Shown: positions 23,785-32,865 of the stretch, one piece after another
Layout of the letters: each line of letters opens with the position of its first letter
Position numbering within the stretch: the stretch's first letter is position 1
From: an uncultured Clostridia bacterium
GTDB taxonomy: Bacteria > Bacillota > Clostridia > TANB77 > CAG-508
NCBI GenBank assembly: GCA_944386385.1
Contig: CALXAV010000001.1
Location: 1-48,909, forward strand
Length of the DNA: 48,909 nucleotides
Direction: 5' to 3'
The notes under the pieces: model-generated
Told to the model about the DNA's origin: nothing
Database searches by the model: none
What the model saw: the letters and a program-made list of their open reading frames with translations, nothing else
Position numbers and translations under genes: made by a program

Positions 23785-24627
23785 TTAAGCACACATAATT
23801 TGTCCATTATACTCTTCTTTTACAAAATCTATGAAAGTCTGGACTAAATTTTGCATTTTACATCCAATAGCTAATTTAGTTTTAATATCTAGCATATTAA
23901 AGTCTTTTAAATGATTAAATTTGCAAAAACTAGTATCTAAATTAAAATAATCTAAAATTAAAAAAGCGATACTTTCTGCAAAGTTCTCGCCTAAATTTTC
24001 ATAATGATATCCGAATGAACATTTATAAATAGTTGTTATTATTTCATATACAAATTCATCTAAATTACCATGATTTTCTGGTATGTATTCCTTTGGCAAT
24101 AAATTATTTTCTTGAAGCTCTATGATGCTTAATCTAACAATCGTACATGTATCTTGAACAATTTTTTGTAATTTTTTTGTATCATAGTTATCTAAATAAA
24201 CTAATTTTTTAATATCTAACACTTTTTTTAATTTTCTAGATGCCATAGTATCTGAAATATCAAAAGTGCAAACTCGTCTTAATTTTTCATCTTCTATATA
24301 TTCGATTCCTGCCTCTTTTCTTTGCTTTTTTTCCTTACCATTTACATCTACTTGTCCATCAATAATTTTTTTATTATTCTTTTTTGGATTTTTATATATG
24401 TAGATTTTATGAGGATTTTTGATTACTATTCTTCCATATAATTTCCATTCTACAAATGTTTTTATAATCCTTGCTTCTGGATTTTGATAGAAGATTAGTA
24501 GTTGATTTTTAAAATCTTCTTTATAGAAATTTTTTGAAAACTTTAAGAATCGTATATAATCATCTTTATTTTCTATTTTCTTTAATGCCCTTTCAATTCT
24601 TATATAATTTGTTGTATTAGCACTCAA
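23785..24627 (-). CDS. ArdC N-terminal-like ssDNA-binding protein
   Basis: About 280 aa from the TTG after AGAGGTG. The first 90 residues (IRFLKFSKNFYKEDFKNQLL, then IFYQNPEARIIKTFVEWKLY and GRIV) follow the ArdC N-terminal pattern: N-x-LLIxxQxPxA, W and GR. Those domains bind single-stranded DNA and accompany plasmid primases and antirestriction genes. The C-terminal half has helices but no HExxH protease motif in its usual form, so only the first domain is assigned. Confidence 0.65.
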   Translation of the reverse strand: MSANTTNYIRIERALKKIENKDDYIRFLKFSKNFYKEDFKNQLLIFYQNPEARIIKTFVEWKLYGRIVIKNPHKIYIYKNPKKNNKKIIDGQVDVNGKEKKQRKEAGIEYIEDEKLRRVCTFDISDTMASRKLKKVLDIKKLVYLDNYDTKKLQKIVQDTCTIVRLSIIELQENNLLPKEYIPENHGNLDEFVYEIITTIYKCSFGYHYENLGENFAESIAFLILDYFNLDTSFCKFNHLKDFNMLDIKTKLAIGCKMQNLVQTFIDFVKEEYNGQIMCA

Positions 24628-24639
24628 TTTTTTCACCTC

Positions 24640-25428
24640 TTATAAATATTTTTCATATTTTGAGCTAATTGATTTAATCCAAGCCATATCTAACCTGCTT
24701 GGATATGTTGACCAACTTTTTTCTCTACTATTCCACCAATATCCTTTTTTCTTTAAAGCAAATTTTAATTGTGCTTGTGGTTTAAATACAAATTTTATAA
24801 ATACTCTGCCTTTTTTTAAGTATGCTGTAAAATTTTCATCCTCAAATAGAATTTCTATATCTTTTTCTTTAATTTCTCCATTTTTAGATGCTATATATAC
24901 TTTATATATAACCGTATTTTTCTTCCATTTATATATTGGATTAAATTTTTCAAACAGCTCTATAAATTTTTTATTATCAAGATTAGATAAGTCAATTAAT
25001 TCATTTTTTATATCGAGTCCAAGTTTATGTGATTTCATAATTTCTTCTACCTTTTTATTTGCCAAATCTTCCTTTGATGGATTTTTATAGCTTTTATATT
25101 GCTTTTCTAAATTACTAAACCAAACATTAAAATCACTTGCAAGTTCTACAATTTTTCCCGCTTCTTTTTCTCTTTTTAATTCATCATATTTAGCAGGTCC
25201 TGAAACAATAACACTTATAAAACTTGCTTCATACTTTAATATTTCCATATTCTTTTGATACAATCTATCTAGGATTTTTTGCTTTTTTACTTCTGAAATA
25301 TTCCACTTTAATATTTCATCTATACAGCTTTTATAAATTTTATCTCTAATATCGCCTCTATCATTATTAAAACTTACACTATTTGCTCTTTGTAATTGTG
25401 TCTTATCTAATTCTTTTATATTTAACAT
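24640..25428 (-). CDS. operon protein of unknown function (262 aa)
   Basis: AGGAAT site. Helical over most of its length. It ends with a compact motif FALKKKGYWWNSREKSWSTY, then PSRLDMAWIKSIS. This W-rich ending recurs in plasmid and phage proteins, where it may bind DNA ends or replication forks, but I cannot name the family. It is placed directly before the ArdC-like gene. Confidence 0.65.
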   Translation of the reverse strand: MLNIKELDKTQLQRANSVSFNNDRGDIRDKIYKSCIDEILKWNISEVKKQKILDRLYQKNMEILKYEASFISVIVSGPAKYDELKREKEAGKIVELASDFNVWFSNLEKQYKSYKNPSKEDLANKKVEEIMKSHKLGLDIKNELIDLSNLDNKKFIELFEKFNPIYKWKKNTVIYKVYIASKNGEIKEKDIEILFEDENFTAYLKKGRVFIKFVFKPQAQLKFALKKKGYWWNSREKSWSTYPSRLDMAWIKSISSKYEKYL

Positions 25429-25450
25429 CTAAATTCCTACCTTTCCGTTT

Positions 25451-25747
25451 TTATGATATTTTCTTTTTTAAATTACAATCTAAAGCAATTTTTCTTGCTC
25501 TTTTTAAAGCAATTATCATATTATGTGTATGTAAATTTTCTTCCATGTAACTATCTATTTTTAGCAAACAATCTTCTATTTTATTTTTATAGTTACTTAA
25601 TATACTTTCACTTATGTCTGTTTTTTCAATTATTTCTATGACAGTTTCATAATCAGAGATTTGTACTCTTAAATCTTTTATTTTTCTATTATTTCTTTTG
25701 ATTTTATTTTCATTGTAACCAATGAATTTTTTTATATTATTTAACAT
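25451..25747 (-). CDS. coiled-coil protein (98 aa)
   Basis: AGGGGGA site. A Lys/Asn-rich start, then long heptad-like helices (VQISDYETVIEIIEKT and YKNKIEDCLLKIDSYMEEN). No enzyme motif. Possibly a structural partner in the operon. The 115 bp upstream of it carry no supported gene. Confidence 0.55.
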   Translation of the reverse strand: MLNNIKKFIGYNENKIKRNNRKIKDLRVQISDYETVIEIIEKTDISESILSNYKNKIEDCLLKIDSYMEENLHTHNMIIALKRARKIALDCNLKKKIS

Positions 25748-25861
25748 ATCTATATTCCCCCTAATTTGTTATTTTTTTATATAATTTTGCTTTTATTTCT
25801 TATTATTGTTTTACTTTTACGCATACTTTCATATCCTTCTATTTTATTTTCTTTGAAAAAT

Positions 25862-26236
25862 TTATTCGGATAGTTCATCTAATAAACTTACTTGTGGAAA
25901 ACTTTCTCCTGTTCCTATCCAAAAATTTTCTAGTTTTCTTATGTCTATTTCTTCTTTTCTTTTTCCCAACCAAGAAATGTGAATTCTTCCATTTTTTAGT
26001 TTATAAATATCTAAACAAGTTAAATCATCTCCTGTTTTCTTTGATTCCATTATTATTCTTTTAAATAATTGTTTTGCATCCTCAGTAATTGAAATATGTT
26101 CTTTACCTGTTACACCTGAACCTATAATACTTCCGTGAGGAAAGTAACAGTCTTCATTCATTTCTCCTTTTCCTTCTAAAACCAAAATATTATTATTATC
26201 TTTTGTATAAATTTTTAAAAATATTTCTTTTTCCAT
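25862..26236 (-). CDS. operon protein of unknown function (124 aa)
   Basis: Starts at the ATG after GGAGG, MEKEIFLKIYTKDNNNILVL. A beta-rich core with HGSIIGSGVTGKEHISITED, then a C-terminal WLGKRKEEIDIRKLENFWIG. No family recognised. It follows the DNA methyltransferase with a 15-bp gap, so a link with it is possible. Confidence 0.6.
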   Translation of the reverse strand: MEKEIFLKIYTKDNNNILVLEGKGEMNEDCYFPHGSIIGSGVTGKEHISITEDAKQLFKRIIMESKKTGDDLTCLDIYKLKNGRIHISWLGKRKEEIDIRKLENFWIGTGESFPQVSLLDELSE

Positions 26237-26250
26237 ATTTTCATTTCCTC

Positions 26251-27093
26251 CTAACACAATTTTAAGTACCAATATTCTTTTTCTTTATAGAAGTTGGTAC
26301 TTTTATTCAATATTTGTCTTATTTTTTCTCTCACATGATGATTGTTTTTAGCCTTTTTAGACTTTCTTAAAATTTCATAAATGTCATCAACTGTTGCTTT
26401 ATTATTAAGAAATTCTAATGTTGCTTGTATTAGATCTCTCCATGTAATATTTGTTATATTCATAATATTATCTTTTTTAGATTCAGTAACTTTTATGCTA
26501 AATACCCATATCTTATCTTTTCTAAATACTAAAATATGTTCATGCTTAATTGGAATAAAAGAATGATTACTGTAAATCTTATTATCAGATAAGCAATTAT
26601 GTTGGATTTTTATAATATGACTTTCTAAATCTCCAAACCATTTCATGTCTTTTAATATGCTATAATATTTCCCATTTTTTCTAATATCTCCAATTAGTGT
26701 TACATGTCTACCACCTAAAATTAAGCTATGATATATTTTTTCATTTACCATATTTAATTTATTTATAAATTCTTCATATGACATTTTATTTGACAAGTCA
26801 TTTTGATGATAACTATTTCTTTGATACTGATATTTAATAATATCCCAATATGGTGGGTGTGAAAAAACAAAATCAGCTCCAGTTGGTATCTCATCAGTTA
26901 AAGCATCCCATCCATTTATTAAATCTAAATGTATGCTATTAGTAATTCCAAGTTCAATTGCTACATCTTTTCCTGTTCCACCACCTGAAAATACTTCTAC
27001 AAATTTCTTTGGTTTGGAATTTGGATAAAAGTGTGATATTAAATCTTTAATAACATATCCGAGAGCAATTTCCTCTATAACTAGAATTTCCAT
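26251..27093 (-). CDS. DNA methyltransferase (N4/N6, SPPY type)
   Basis: 280 aa. Motif I, the S-adenosylmethionine site, is VEVFSGGGTGKDVAIELG near residue 32. The catalytic motif IV is SHPPYWDIIKYQ near residue 78. VTLIGDIRKNGKYY matches the next core strand. It therefore methylates an exocyclic amine of adenine or cytosine in DNA. The order (I before IV) and the SPPYWD form resemble solitary phage methyltransferases. No restriction gene is adjacent, so protection of the element against host restriction is the likely role. The last 70 residues are a separate helical domain. Confidence 0.85.
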   Translation of the reverse strand: MEILVIEEIALGYVIKDLISHFYPNSKPKKFVEVFSGGGTGKDVAIELGITNSIHLDLINGWDALTDEIPTGADFVFSHPPYWDIIKYQYQRNSYHQNDLSNKMSYEEFINKLNMVNEKIYHSLILGGRHVTLIGDIRKNGKYYSILKDMKWFGDLESHIIKIQHNCLSDNKIYSNHSFIPIKHEHILVFRKDKIWVFSIKVTESKKDNIMNITNITWRDLIQATLEFLNNKATVDDIYEILRKSKKAKNNHHVREKIRQILNKSTNFYKEKEYWYLKLC

Positions 27094-27145
27094 ATGAACC
27101 TCGATTTGTATATGAAATAATGCTATTCATAATTTTTTCACCTTC

Positions 27146-27403
27146 TTATAGTAAGCTTTTATCTTTTATTGTATTAAATTTTTTTCGCAAATCTCTTCTT
27201 TCCATATATTCAAGATTTCCTAATATTTCTTTATCACACACCATAGTGCCATAAAAATTAACAAGCACACCTTCACTTTCTATAACATACATATTCCAAT
27301 TGTTATCATAGTGCCTTAATTCATAATAAAATAAACCTTCTTTTCTTGATTCTTCTGGTATTCTTTCTCTTATAACATAGTATCTAACAGTTTCTTTTTC
27401 CAT
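27146..27403 (-). CDS. small protein of unknown function (85 aa)
   Basis: AAGGAGAG site. Starts MEKETVRYYVIRERIPEESR. Probably a small beta sheet protein (YYVIRERI, FYYELRHYDNNWNMYVIESE). Not recognised. Operon member upstream of the methyltransferase in the sequence and downstream of SSB in transcription. Confidence 0.6.
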   Translation of the reverse strand: MEKETVRYYVIRERIPEESRKEGLFYYELRHYDNNWNMYVIESEGVLVNFYGTMVCDKEILGNLEYMERRDLRKKFNTIKDKSLL

Positions 27404-27436
27404 TTTTATCTCTCCTTACTTTATTTGATTTTTTAT

Positions 27437-27476
27437 TTAAAATAAAAATTAGAAAGTAGAAAAAAATCTACTTTCT
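27437..27476 (-). terminator. intrinsic terminator inside the operon
   Basis: AGAAAGTAGA...TCTACTTTCT hairpin overlapping the 67-aa gene stop, with a T-rich tail on the minus strand. Confidence 0.6.
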
Positions 27477-27671
27477 TTTACTTTTCTTTTTCTTGAATAA
27501 ATCTTCATGATAAAAACCAAAATAAAATTTTATATTATCAATTAAATCTTTTAGATTTTTATATGAGTATTTACAACCTGAACAATTAATTTCATTTAAG
27601 TAAATCATTTTTTCATTTGGATCAATTGTTATTAAACATTCTATTATTTCTTTATCATCTTCATTATCCAT
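27468..27671 (-). CDS. small protein with a Cys pair (67 aa)
   Basis: AGAGGTA site. Acidic start MDNEDDKEIIECLITIDPNE, then YLNEINCSGCKYSYKNLKDL. One CxxC, which could bind metal in a dimer. Basic end (KKKKSKRK). No family recognised. Confidence 0.55.
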   Translation of the reverse strand: MDNEDDKEIIECLITIDPNEKMIYLNEINCSGCKYSYKNLKDLIDNIKFYFGFYHEDLFKKKKSKRK

Positions 27672-27722
27672 ATTTATTGTACCTCTTTCTATTAAAAATT
27701 TTACAGTATTTTAAGTTCGTTA

Positions 27723-28142
27723 TTAGAATGGCAAATCATCATTAGCTGGTATCTCAAAATCGCTTCCATCATTTGTCTGCCCAGAATTATTTGCAAAGGG
27801 ATCATTTGATGCACCTGAATCTTTTTTACCTTCAGCAAAATATGCTTCTTCTGCTACAACTTCTGTTATATAGTGCTTTTGTCCTTGTTCATCTTCCCAA
27901 TTTCTTGTTTGCATTCTTCCTATAATTCCTACTTGCTGACCTTTATGATAATATTTCTGACAAAATTCTCCTAATTTGCTCCATGCAACAATGTTTATAA
28001 AATCTGCTTGTCTTTCCTCTCCTTGTCTAGTAAATCTTCTGCTTACTGCCAATGTAAATGAACATACAAGAGTATTGCTATTTTGCGTATATCTCACCTC
28101 TGGCTCTTTTGTTAATCTTCCCATTAAAATTACTTTATTCAT
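27723..28142 (-). CDS. ssb: single-stranded DNA-binding protein
   Basis: 139 aa. The OB-fold begins MNKVILMGRLTKEPEVRYTQ and continues FTLAVSRRFTRQGEERQADF, then INIVAWSKLGEFC. The C-terminal tail ends DFEIPANDDLPF, the acidic tip that recruits partner proteins. It coats ssDNA during replication and recombination, and it goes with the ERF annealing protein and primase in the same operon. Confidence 0.97.
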   Translation of the reverse strand: MNKVILMGRLTKEPEVRYTQNSNTLVCSFTLAVSRRFTRQGEERQADFINIVAWSKLGEFCQKYYHKGQQVGIIGRMQTRNWEDEQGQKHYITEVVAEEAYFAEGKKDSGASNDPFANNSGQTNDGSDFEIPANDDLPF

Positions 28143-28494
28143 ATCTATTTTCTCCCTTCTTTTTATGAAATTTTTTTATATTTATGGAATATACTTCTAT
28201 TGAACTGTCATACATTCTAAACATAATAACAGTATCATTATTTTTGAAAAAATTAATTTCTTTTAATTGATTTTTTATTTTTCCTTTATCCGTATTATTT
28301 AATATAGAATATTTTTCATTATATTTAAACGTTTCTGGTATTACTTCAGCTTCATCAAAACCTTTAAGGATTCTTTCCAGTCCCATTTTCTCTGCTTCTT
28401 TTCTATCTTCATATAATCCGAAAAAGTCAACGTCTTCTGTAATATCTTCATCAAAATTATGATATGTAAATTCATACACTAAATATAAATCCAT
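28135..28494 (-). CDS. operon protein of unknown function (119 aa)
   Basis: AAAGGAGG site. Starts MDLYLVYEFTYHNFDEDITE. The segments LYLVYEFTYHNFDE here and LYLVYEFDFGD in the next gene upstream share the same phrase, followed in both by a Glu-Ala helix (EDRKEAEKMGLERIL / YNKEKANQYAQELL). The two proteins are therefore related or share a domain. It overlaps SSB by 8 bp. Confidence 0.65.
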   Translation of the reverse strand: MDLYLVYEFTYHNFDEDITEDVDFFGLYEDRKEAEKMGLERILKGFDEAEVIPETFKYNEKYSILNNTDKGKIKNQLKEINFFKNNDTVIMFRMYDSSIEVYSINIKKFHKKKGENRYE

Positions 28495-28510
28495 TTTAGG
28501 ATTCCTCCTT

Positions 28511-29116
28511 TTATTCTATTTTCAATTTTTCAATTTTTATATAATATACACTTTCTATTTGTTCTTCTTTCTTTTCATTTTTATATAAATGTACTTCATT
28601 ACAACAAATAAAAGGATTATCTATATTTTTTAAATCTTCATCTATAAAGTATTTATCTAATCCTTCATTTAATAATTCTTGTGCATATTGATTAGCTTTT
28701 TCTTTATTATAAAATGCTTTAAAAAAAGTGATGGTAGGTTTTAAATTTTCTACTACATCACCAAAATCAAATTCATATACAAGATAAAGAAAAGTATCTT
28801 CACTTTGCAAATTAGTTATGCCTTTTTGTATAATTTTATAATCCTCTATTTCATCTATTGTATTTAATTTTTCTTCTATCATATGAATTCTTTTAAGTGA
28901 GCCACTACTTGCAATTTTAAATTCTATAACAATAATGCGATTATTTTCATAATTATTTATGTTATTGTTAAAAATCTGACTTTTCTTATATGATATGGAA
29001 GTAATCCTTGCATATTTTTTTATTAAACCTTCTATTTGTTCTAAAAAATGCTTTTTATAATTTTTAGGAATTGTTTTATTAATTACAACAACCATTTGAA
29101 ATACTGATATTCTCAA
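28511..29116 (-). CDS. operon protein of unknown function (201 aa), partly related to its neighbour
   Basis: TTG start after GGAGG. Its second half carries the domain seen in 28135-28494 (LYLVYEFDFGDVVENL and the helix after it), and the first half adds another domain (VVVINKTIPKNYKKHFLEQI). It directly follows the amidoligase-associated genes, but I see no enzyme motif. It may be a small-molecule or protein partner. Confidence 0.6.
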   Translation of the reverse strand: MRISVFQMVVVINKTIPKNYKKHFLEQIEGLIKKYARITSISYKKSQIFNNNINNYENNRIIVIEFKIASSGSLKRIHMIEEKLNTIDEIEDYKIIQKGITNLQSEDTFLYLVYEFDFGDVVENLKPTITFFKAFYNKEKANQYAQELLNEGLDKYFIDEDLKNIDNPFICCNEVHLYKNEKKEEQIESVYYIKIEKLKIE

Positions 29117-29128
29117 ATTTTTACCTCC

Positions 29129-29617
29129 TTATGCTACCATTAGTTCTAGTAAATCTTGTTGCTGATAATTTGCTTCTTGTAATTTTGTACCAAAAAGACA
29201 AGATAAAAATTCTACAATATTACTTCTAGTCCACCTTGTTGCTGAAAAAGCCATCCTTCTATATTGAAATGGTATTCCTATTGCTAATTCATAATGATTG
29301 GTACTTTTTTTAAATTGCTTTGGACAAATATATCCTTTTTCAATTGTTCGCAAAAATACTTCTAACCAATAATTCATGTATATGTTATTTTCATCATTAC
29401 TTTTTGTTAATTTTTTTCCATACACATATATTTCTCTTGGCAAGTTCATATATGGTGATGAAATAAAAAATTCATCTTCTATTAAATAATCATCTGCATT
29501 TACTCTTACTCTACAACTATTTCTTAAAAATATAGAAGGATATTTTCTAAATTCTCCACTTTCATTTAATTTATTTAATCTTTTATATATGTACTTGGTA
29601 TTTACATTAAGCAACAT
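29129..29617 (-). CDS. third gene of the amidoligase cluster, unknown (162 aa)
   Basis: Starts at the ATG after GAAGGTGA inside the end of the amidotransferase gene, with an 11-base overlap. MLLNVNTKYIYKRLNKLNES and then beta-rich segments (CRVRVNADDYLIEDEFFISS). ELAIGIPFQYRRMAFSATRW is its most conserved-looking stretch. Not recognised. Tight coupling to the two enzymes suggests that it is a partner or a substrate of the ligation reaction. Confidence 0.6.
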   Translation of the reverse strand: MLLNVNTKYIYKRLNKLNESGEFRKYPSIFLRNSCRVRVNADDYLIEDEFFISSPYMNLPREIYVYGKKLTKSNDENNIYMNYWLEVFLRTIEKGYICPKQFKKSTNHYELAIGIPFQYRRMAFSATRWTRSNIVEFLSCLFGTKLQEANYQQQDLLELMVA

Positions 29618-30368
29618 CTTTTTCACCTTCTTCATAATATTTTTGGTATAAATCTTCATAATAGTCATTAAAACTATAATTTGGAAATGCTCCTAAATAA
29701 TAATCATTATATTTATATTTTTTTGGATAACATTTCTTAAAATTAGTCATATCAATTTTTTCTCCATTCCAGATAAAACATTTTTTAGGTCTATATATTG
29801 TTCCTGTAAATTCATCTGGAAATTCAGATGCAAATACAATTGCATTATTTCTACCATCTTTTAGAAATCGTATATTGGTTGTGTTATTTGCTACCACATA
29901 TGGTTTTCCTTTGCTAAATCCAACAAAAATACTACCTAGCTTTTTTAGAGCAGGTAATTCTAAATTGTATTTAACTTTCAAATCTAATATAGCTTCTGTA
30001 TCAGTTTTTTCTAATACTTTACTGATAAATCCAACCGAGCTTTCCGTACCGTTCATTGCCATTACTTCTTCTGATTTTCCTTTTCTAAAAAACGGATGAC
30101 AATTTTGATTAGATTTCATACCAACAGAAGCATATCTTGTATGAAATATGCACCAGTCATAATTTATTCTTTTTAATTTTCTTGCTATATCTTTTGTAGA
30201 TAAATTAAGACCTTTTTCTATTTTTGTAACTTTATTATTTTTCATTAAGGCATACCCATTTCCATCTCCTCCAAATGATTTTTCGAGATAGTTTAAGAAA
30301 TTTTGTATACCATACCTTTTTTCTATTTCTTTTTCTCCTTTTTTATTCATTAATATTAGTCTACACAT
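29607..30368 (-). CDS. class II glutamine amidotransferase (Ntn hydrolase)
   Basis: 253 aa. It begins MCRLILMNKKGEKEIE, so Cys2 becomes the N-terminal nucleophile after Met removal. WCIFHTRYASVGM gives the conserved Arg, QNCHPFFRKG the substrate region, and VMAMNGTESSVG the Asn-Gly of the oxyanion hole. These are all motifs of the GlmS/PurF-type glutaminase domain. No synthase domain follows, so it releases ammonia from glutamine for a partner. The amidoligase gene overlaps its start by 8 bp and is the natural partner. Confidence 0.87.
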   Translation of the reverse strand: MCRLILMNKKGEKEIEKRYGIQNFLNYLEKSFGGDGNGYALMKNNKVTKIEKGLNLSTKDIARKLKRINYDWCIFHTRYASVGMKSNQNCHPFFRKGKSEEVMAMNGTESSVGFISKVLEKTDTEAILDLKVKYNLELPALKKLGSIFVGFSKGKPYVVANNTTNIRFLKDGRNNAIVFASEFPDEFTGTIYRPKKCFIWNGEKIDMTNFKKCYPKKYKYNDYYLGAFPNYSFNDYYEDLYQKYYEEGEKDVA

Positions 30369-31116
30369 TTTCAGTTACCTCCATATATTTTTTTAGTATA
30401 ATTTTTCCTATTTTTTTTGCTTTATTACTATCAAAATTACCTTTTGCTATATGATAATTTATATATTTTGTTGTATCTATGCAAAAATCAGATGCTCTTA
30501 TATATTGTTTTGAATTTTTGAATTTTAGCAATCTAAATTCTAATGTTTCTACTGATGATCTCGTATTAAATGTATTGTATCTATCTTCTTCAAAATATCC
30601 TGAACAATAATGATTAAAATATCTTCCCCAGAATTTTCTTGTCTTTTCTTTATTATTTCTCATATATTCTAAAATTGGAGAAAATAGCTCTACTTCATAA
30701 TCTTCCATAATGTGTTTGTATTTTGTTCCAACATGCAAATGCGTTCCACAACCATTGTTAATATATTTTGCAAATTTATCTAACTTTCTACAAATAGCAT
30801 GAAATGTTTTACGATTAGAATATATAGGGCTTTTCCATTCTGTTCCAGATATTGAACCATCAAAACACCCAATAAATCCATATTTTAAAAGTTCAAACAG
30901 TTCATTATTTCTTTCTCCTGTTTCAAATTCAAAAGAAAATGTCATTTGTGTATCTTTTCCTTTTTTTGCGTCATTTTTTGCATAGTAACTTTTTTGTGTA
31001 CTACAACTGTGACAAACATATTCTTTACTATTTACTTTATATGTATCAAATAGGAGAAATTCTTTATTACAATTTAAACACTTGGCATATTTTAAAAAAT
31101 TCTTTATTTTTAGCAT
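30361..31116 (-). CDS. amidoligase (COOH-NH2 ligase, Amidoligase_2 type) with zinc ribbon
   Basis: 251 aa, AAGGAGG site. Residues 12-45 form a zinc ribbon (KCLNCNKEFLLFD ... YVCHSC). The ligase part starts MTFSFEFETGE (metal-binding Glu pair), then GCFDGSISGTEWKSPIYS, then NGCGTHLHVG, a match to the glutamine-synthetase-like amidoligase superfamily. It should form an amide bond between a carboxylate and an amine or ammonia. Such ligases pair with class II amidotransferases in phages and bacteria. Substrate unknown. Confidence 0.85.
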   Translation of the reverse strand: MLKIKNFLKYAKCLNCNKEFLLFDTYKVNSKEYVCHSCSTQKSYYAKNDAKKGKDTQMTFSFEFETGERNNELFELLKYGFIGCFDGSISGTEWKSPIYSNRKTFHAICRKLDKFAKYINNGCGTHLHVGTKYKHIMEDYEVELFSPILEYMRNNKEKTRKFWGRYFNHYCSGYFEEDRYNTFNTRSSVETLEFRLLKFKNSKQYIRASDFCIDTTKYINYHIAKGNFDSNKAKKIGKIILKKYMEVTENV

Positions 31117-31134
31117 AATTTCCTCCTTCTTTGT

Positions 31135-31170
31135 AAAAAAAATAAAACTATTTATAAATAGCTTTATTTA
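31135..31170 (-). terminator. intrinsic terminator before the amidoligase gene
   Basis: AATAAAgCTATTTAT/ATAAATAGtTTTATT stem with a run of eight T on the minus strand, between the ATPase and the amidoligase. Confidence 0.75.
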
Positions 31171-32848
31171 GGCTGCATTTAGCATATGTGTATTTCTATC
31201 TTCTATAAGCTGTTCATCAACAGACATCTTTTTTGCTTCTAACACATTGTAGTAATCATATAATACTTTTAGTTCACTATATTTAATAAATATCGCAACT
31301 ACTACTTGATTATTTGTCTTTATATTAACATCTCTTATAGATTCAGCATCATCTACAAAGATTGGAGAATGAATACCTGAAAGTTCATTTATTAGATTTG
31401 AAATTTCAAAATCTGCCATCATTTTTTGAGAATGTGATAATTTTTCATATTCTCTACCATTGTATTTTACTATATATTCATTATCATCTATAATTTCTCC
31501 GAGTAGATGTGTCTACTTTATAAAAATCAATTGTAACTTTATCTAGTAAATTTTGAACCCTTTTTACTTGCCTTTCTATTTTTAATTTTCTAAATTTTTT
31601 GGCAACTACTATTTGATTTTCATATAATTCTTTAGTTTGGGTTAATGTTTTTATGGCATCTTCTACTTTTTCTATTTGCAATTTAGCATTTCTAATTTCT
31701 TTTCTTTTTGCTTCTACTTTTTGATTATATAGCTCTATTTCTAACTTTTCTTCTTTTAGGCTTTCTATTTTTTCTTTAAGAGTCGTAATATTTTCTAATT
31801 TTTCCTTATTTTCGCTTGTATTTAACTTATTAAACAATGCTTTTTTAGAGTTCATTTCTGCTAAATAACCTTTTGCTTCTTGCTTTAATTTTTCTATGGA
31901 GGTTTCTAATGTTTCTAACTCTTTATTATATTGCCTTTCTAGCACCTTTCTTAAAGCCTCATTTACTATTTTTTGTTTGCAGACTGGACATTCACTATTT
32001 ACTGAAGATACATTATTTATTTTTTCTTGTATCTTATTCTTTTTTTCCTTTGCATTTACTAAATCTTCTTTTAATATTTTAGATAGCTTTTCTTCTAATA
32101 ATTTTATCTTTCTTTTTATATCTTCTAGATTAAATGCACCAATTCCACCTTTTAAAAGATTTTCATATTGAGCTTCCAAGTCTAATAGTTCCATTTCTTT
32201 ATCAAATGTTTTATCTTTTTCTTCTACTTTTAGAGCTGTTAATAAATTGCTTTCTTTTATTCCTTCATTTCTTTTTATTTCAAATTCTATTTCTTTTATT
32301 TTAGCTCTTTTTTCTTTATTGTATTCTTTGGCATCTAATATTGGCTCTGCTAATATTTCTTGTTCTTCTTCTGTTAATAAGCCAAAGATTTCTTCCTTTT
32401 CTATGTTTGGAAGTAGTCTTAATAATAACTCTTTTTGCTCATCTTTTTTCATGCTTCTAAATCTATATGGGTTATATGCACATAAGAAAAATTGAATATC
32501 TTTATAAAATTTAGATAATGCTTCTCTTGTGGTTCTTATACCATCTAAAAGTACATAGTTTGATTTTCCTTTACTTCTAAAAATACTATGTTCTTCTCCA
32601 TCATTATCTATAATTGTAATTTGAGCTGTTACATTTCTTAAATTTGGTCTATTATCATCTGATACATCTTCTTGATTACCTTCATTTAAACTATATCCTG
32701 TCATAACCCAAAGTGGAACAGAAAGAATAGTCGATTTTGTCTTATAATTATCTCCTATGATATATGTGATTTTTTCATTAAATACAACTTTTGTTCCATC
32801 TGGTAATCCCTTATATCCTCTTGTATCATCTATTGATTTTATTATCAT
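31168..32848 (-). pseudogene. SMC/RecN/SbcC-like ATPase, frameshifted
   Basis: N-terminal part: MIIKSIDDTRGYKGLPDGTK, with TYIIGDNYKTKSTILS holding a Walker A-like loop. A long coiled coil follows with a zinc hook SECPVCKQ in the middle. The frame breaks at about 31501 (one extra G on the plus strand). Correcting it gives VDTSTGEIIDDNEYIVKYNG, then EKLSHSQKMMADFEI (signature-like) and PIFVDDAESI (Walker B), ending at 31168, about 559 aa. All ABC-type ATPase parts are then present. It precedes ERF and SSB in phage-like recombination clusters. The shift could be real inactivation or a sequence error. Confidence 0.75.
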
Positions 32849-32865
32849 ATTTTACACCTCTTTAT

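Noticed and set aside
25748-25861. A small gene between 25747 and 25862
   Set aside because: Only a 15-codon basic frame is present. It starts from an ATG with a weak upstream purine run and has no recognisable pattern, which is too little to support.
26251-27093. A complete restriction-modification system around the methyltransferase
   Set aside because: Neighbouring genes show no nuclease motif, so it appears to be a solitary methyltransferase.
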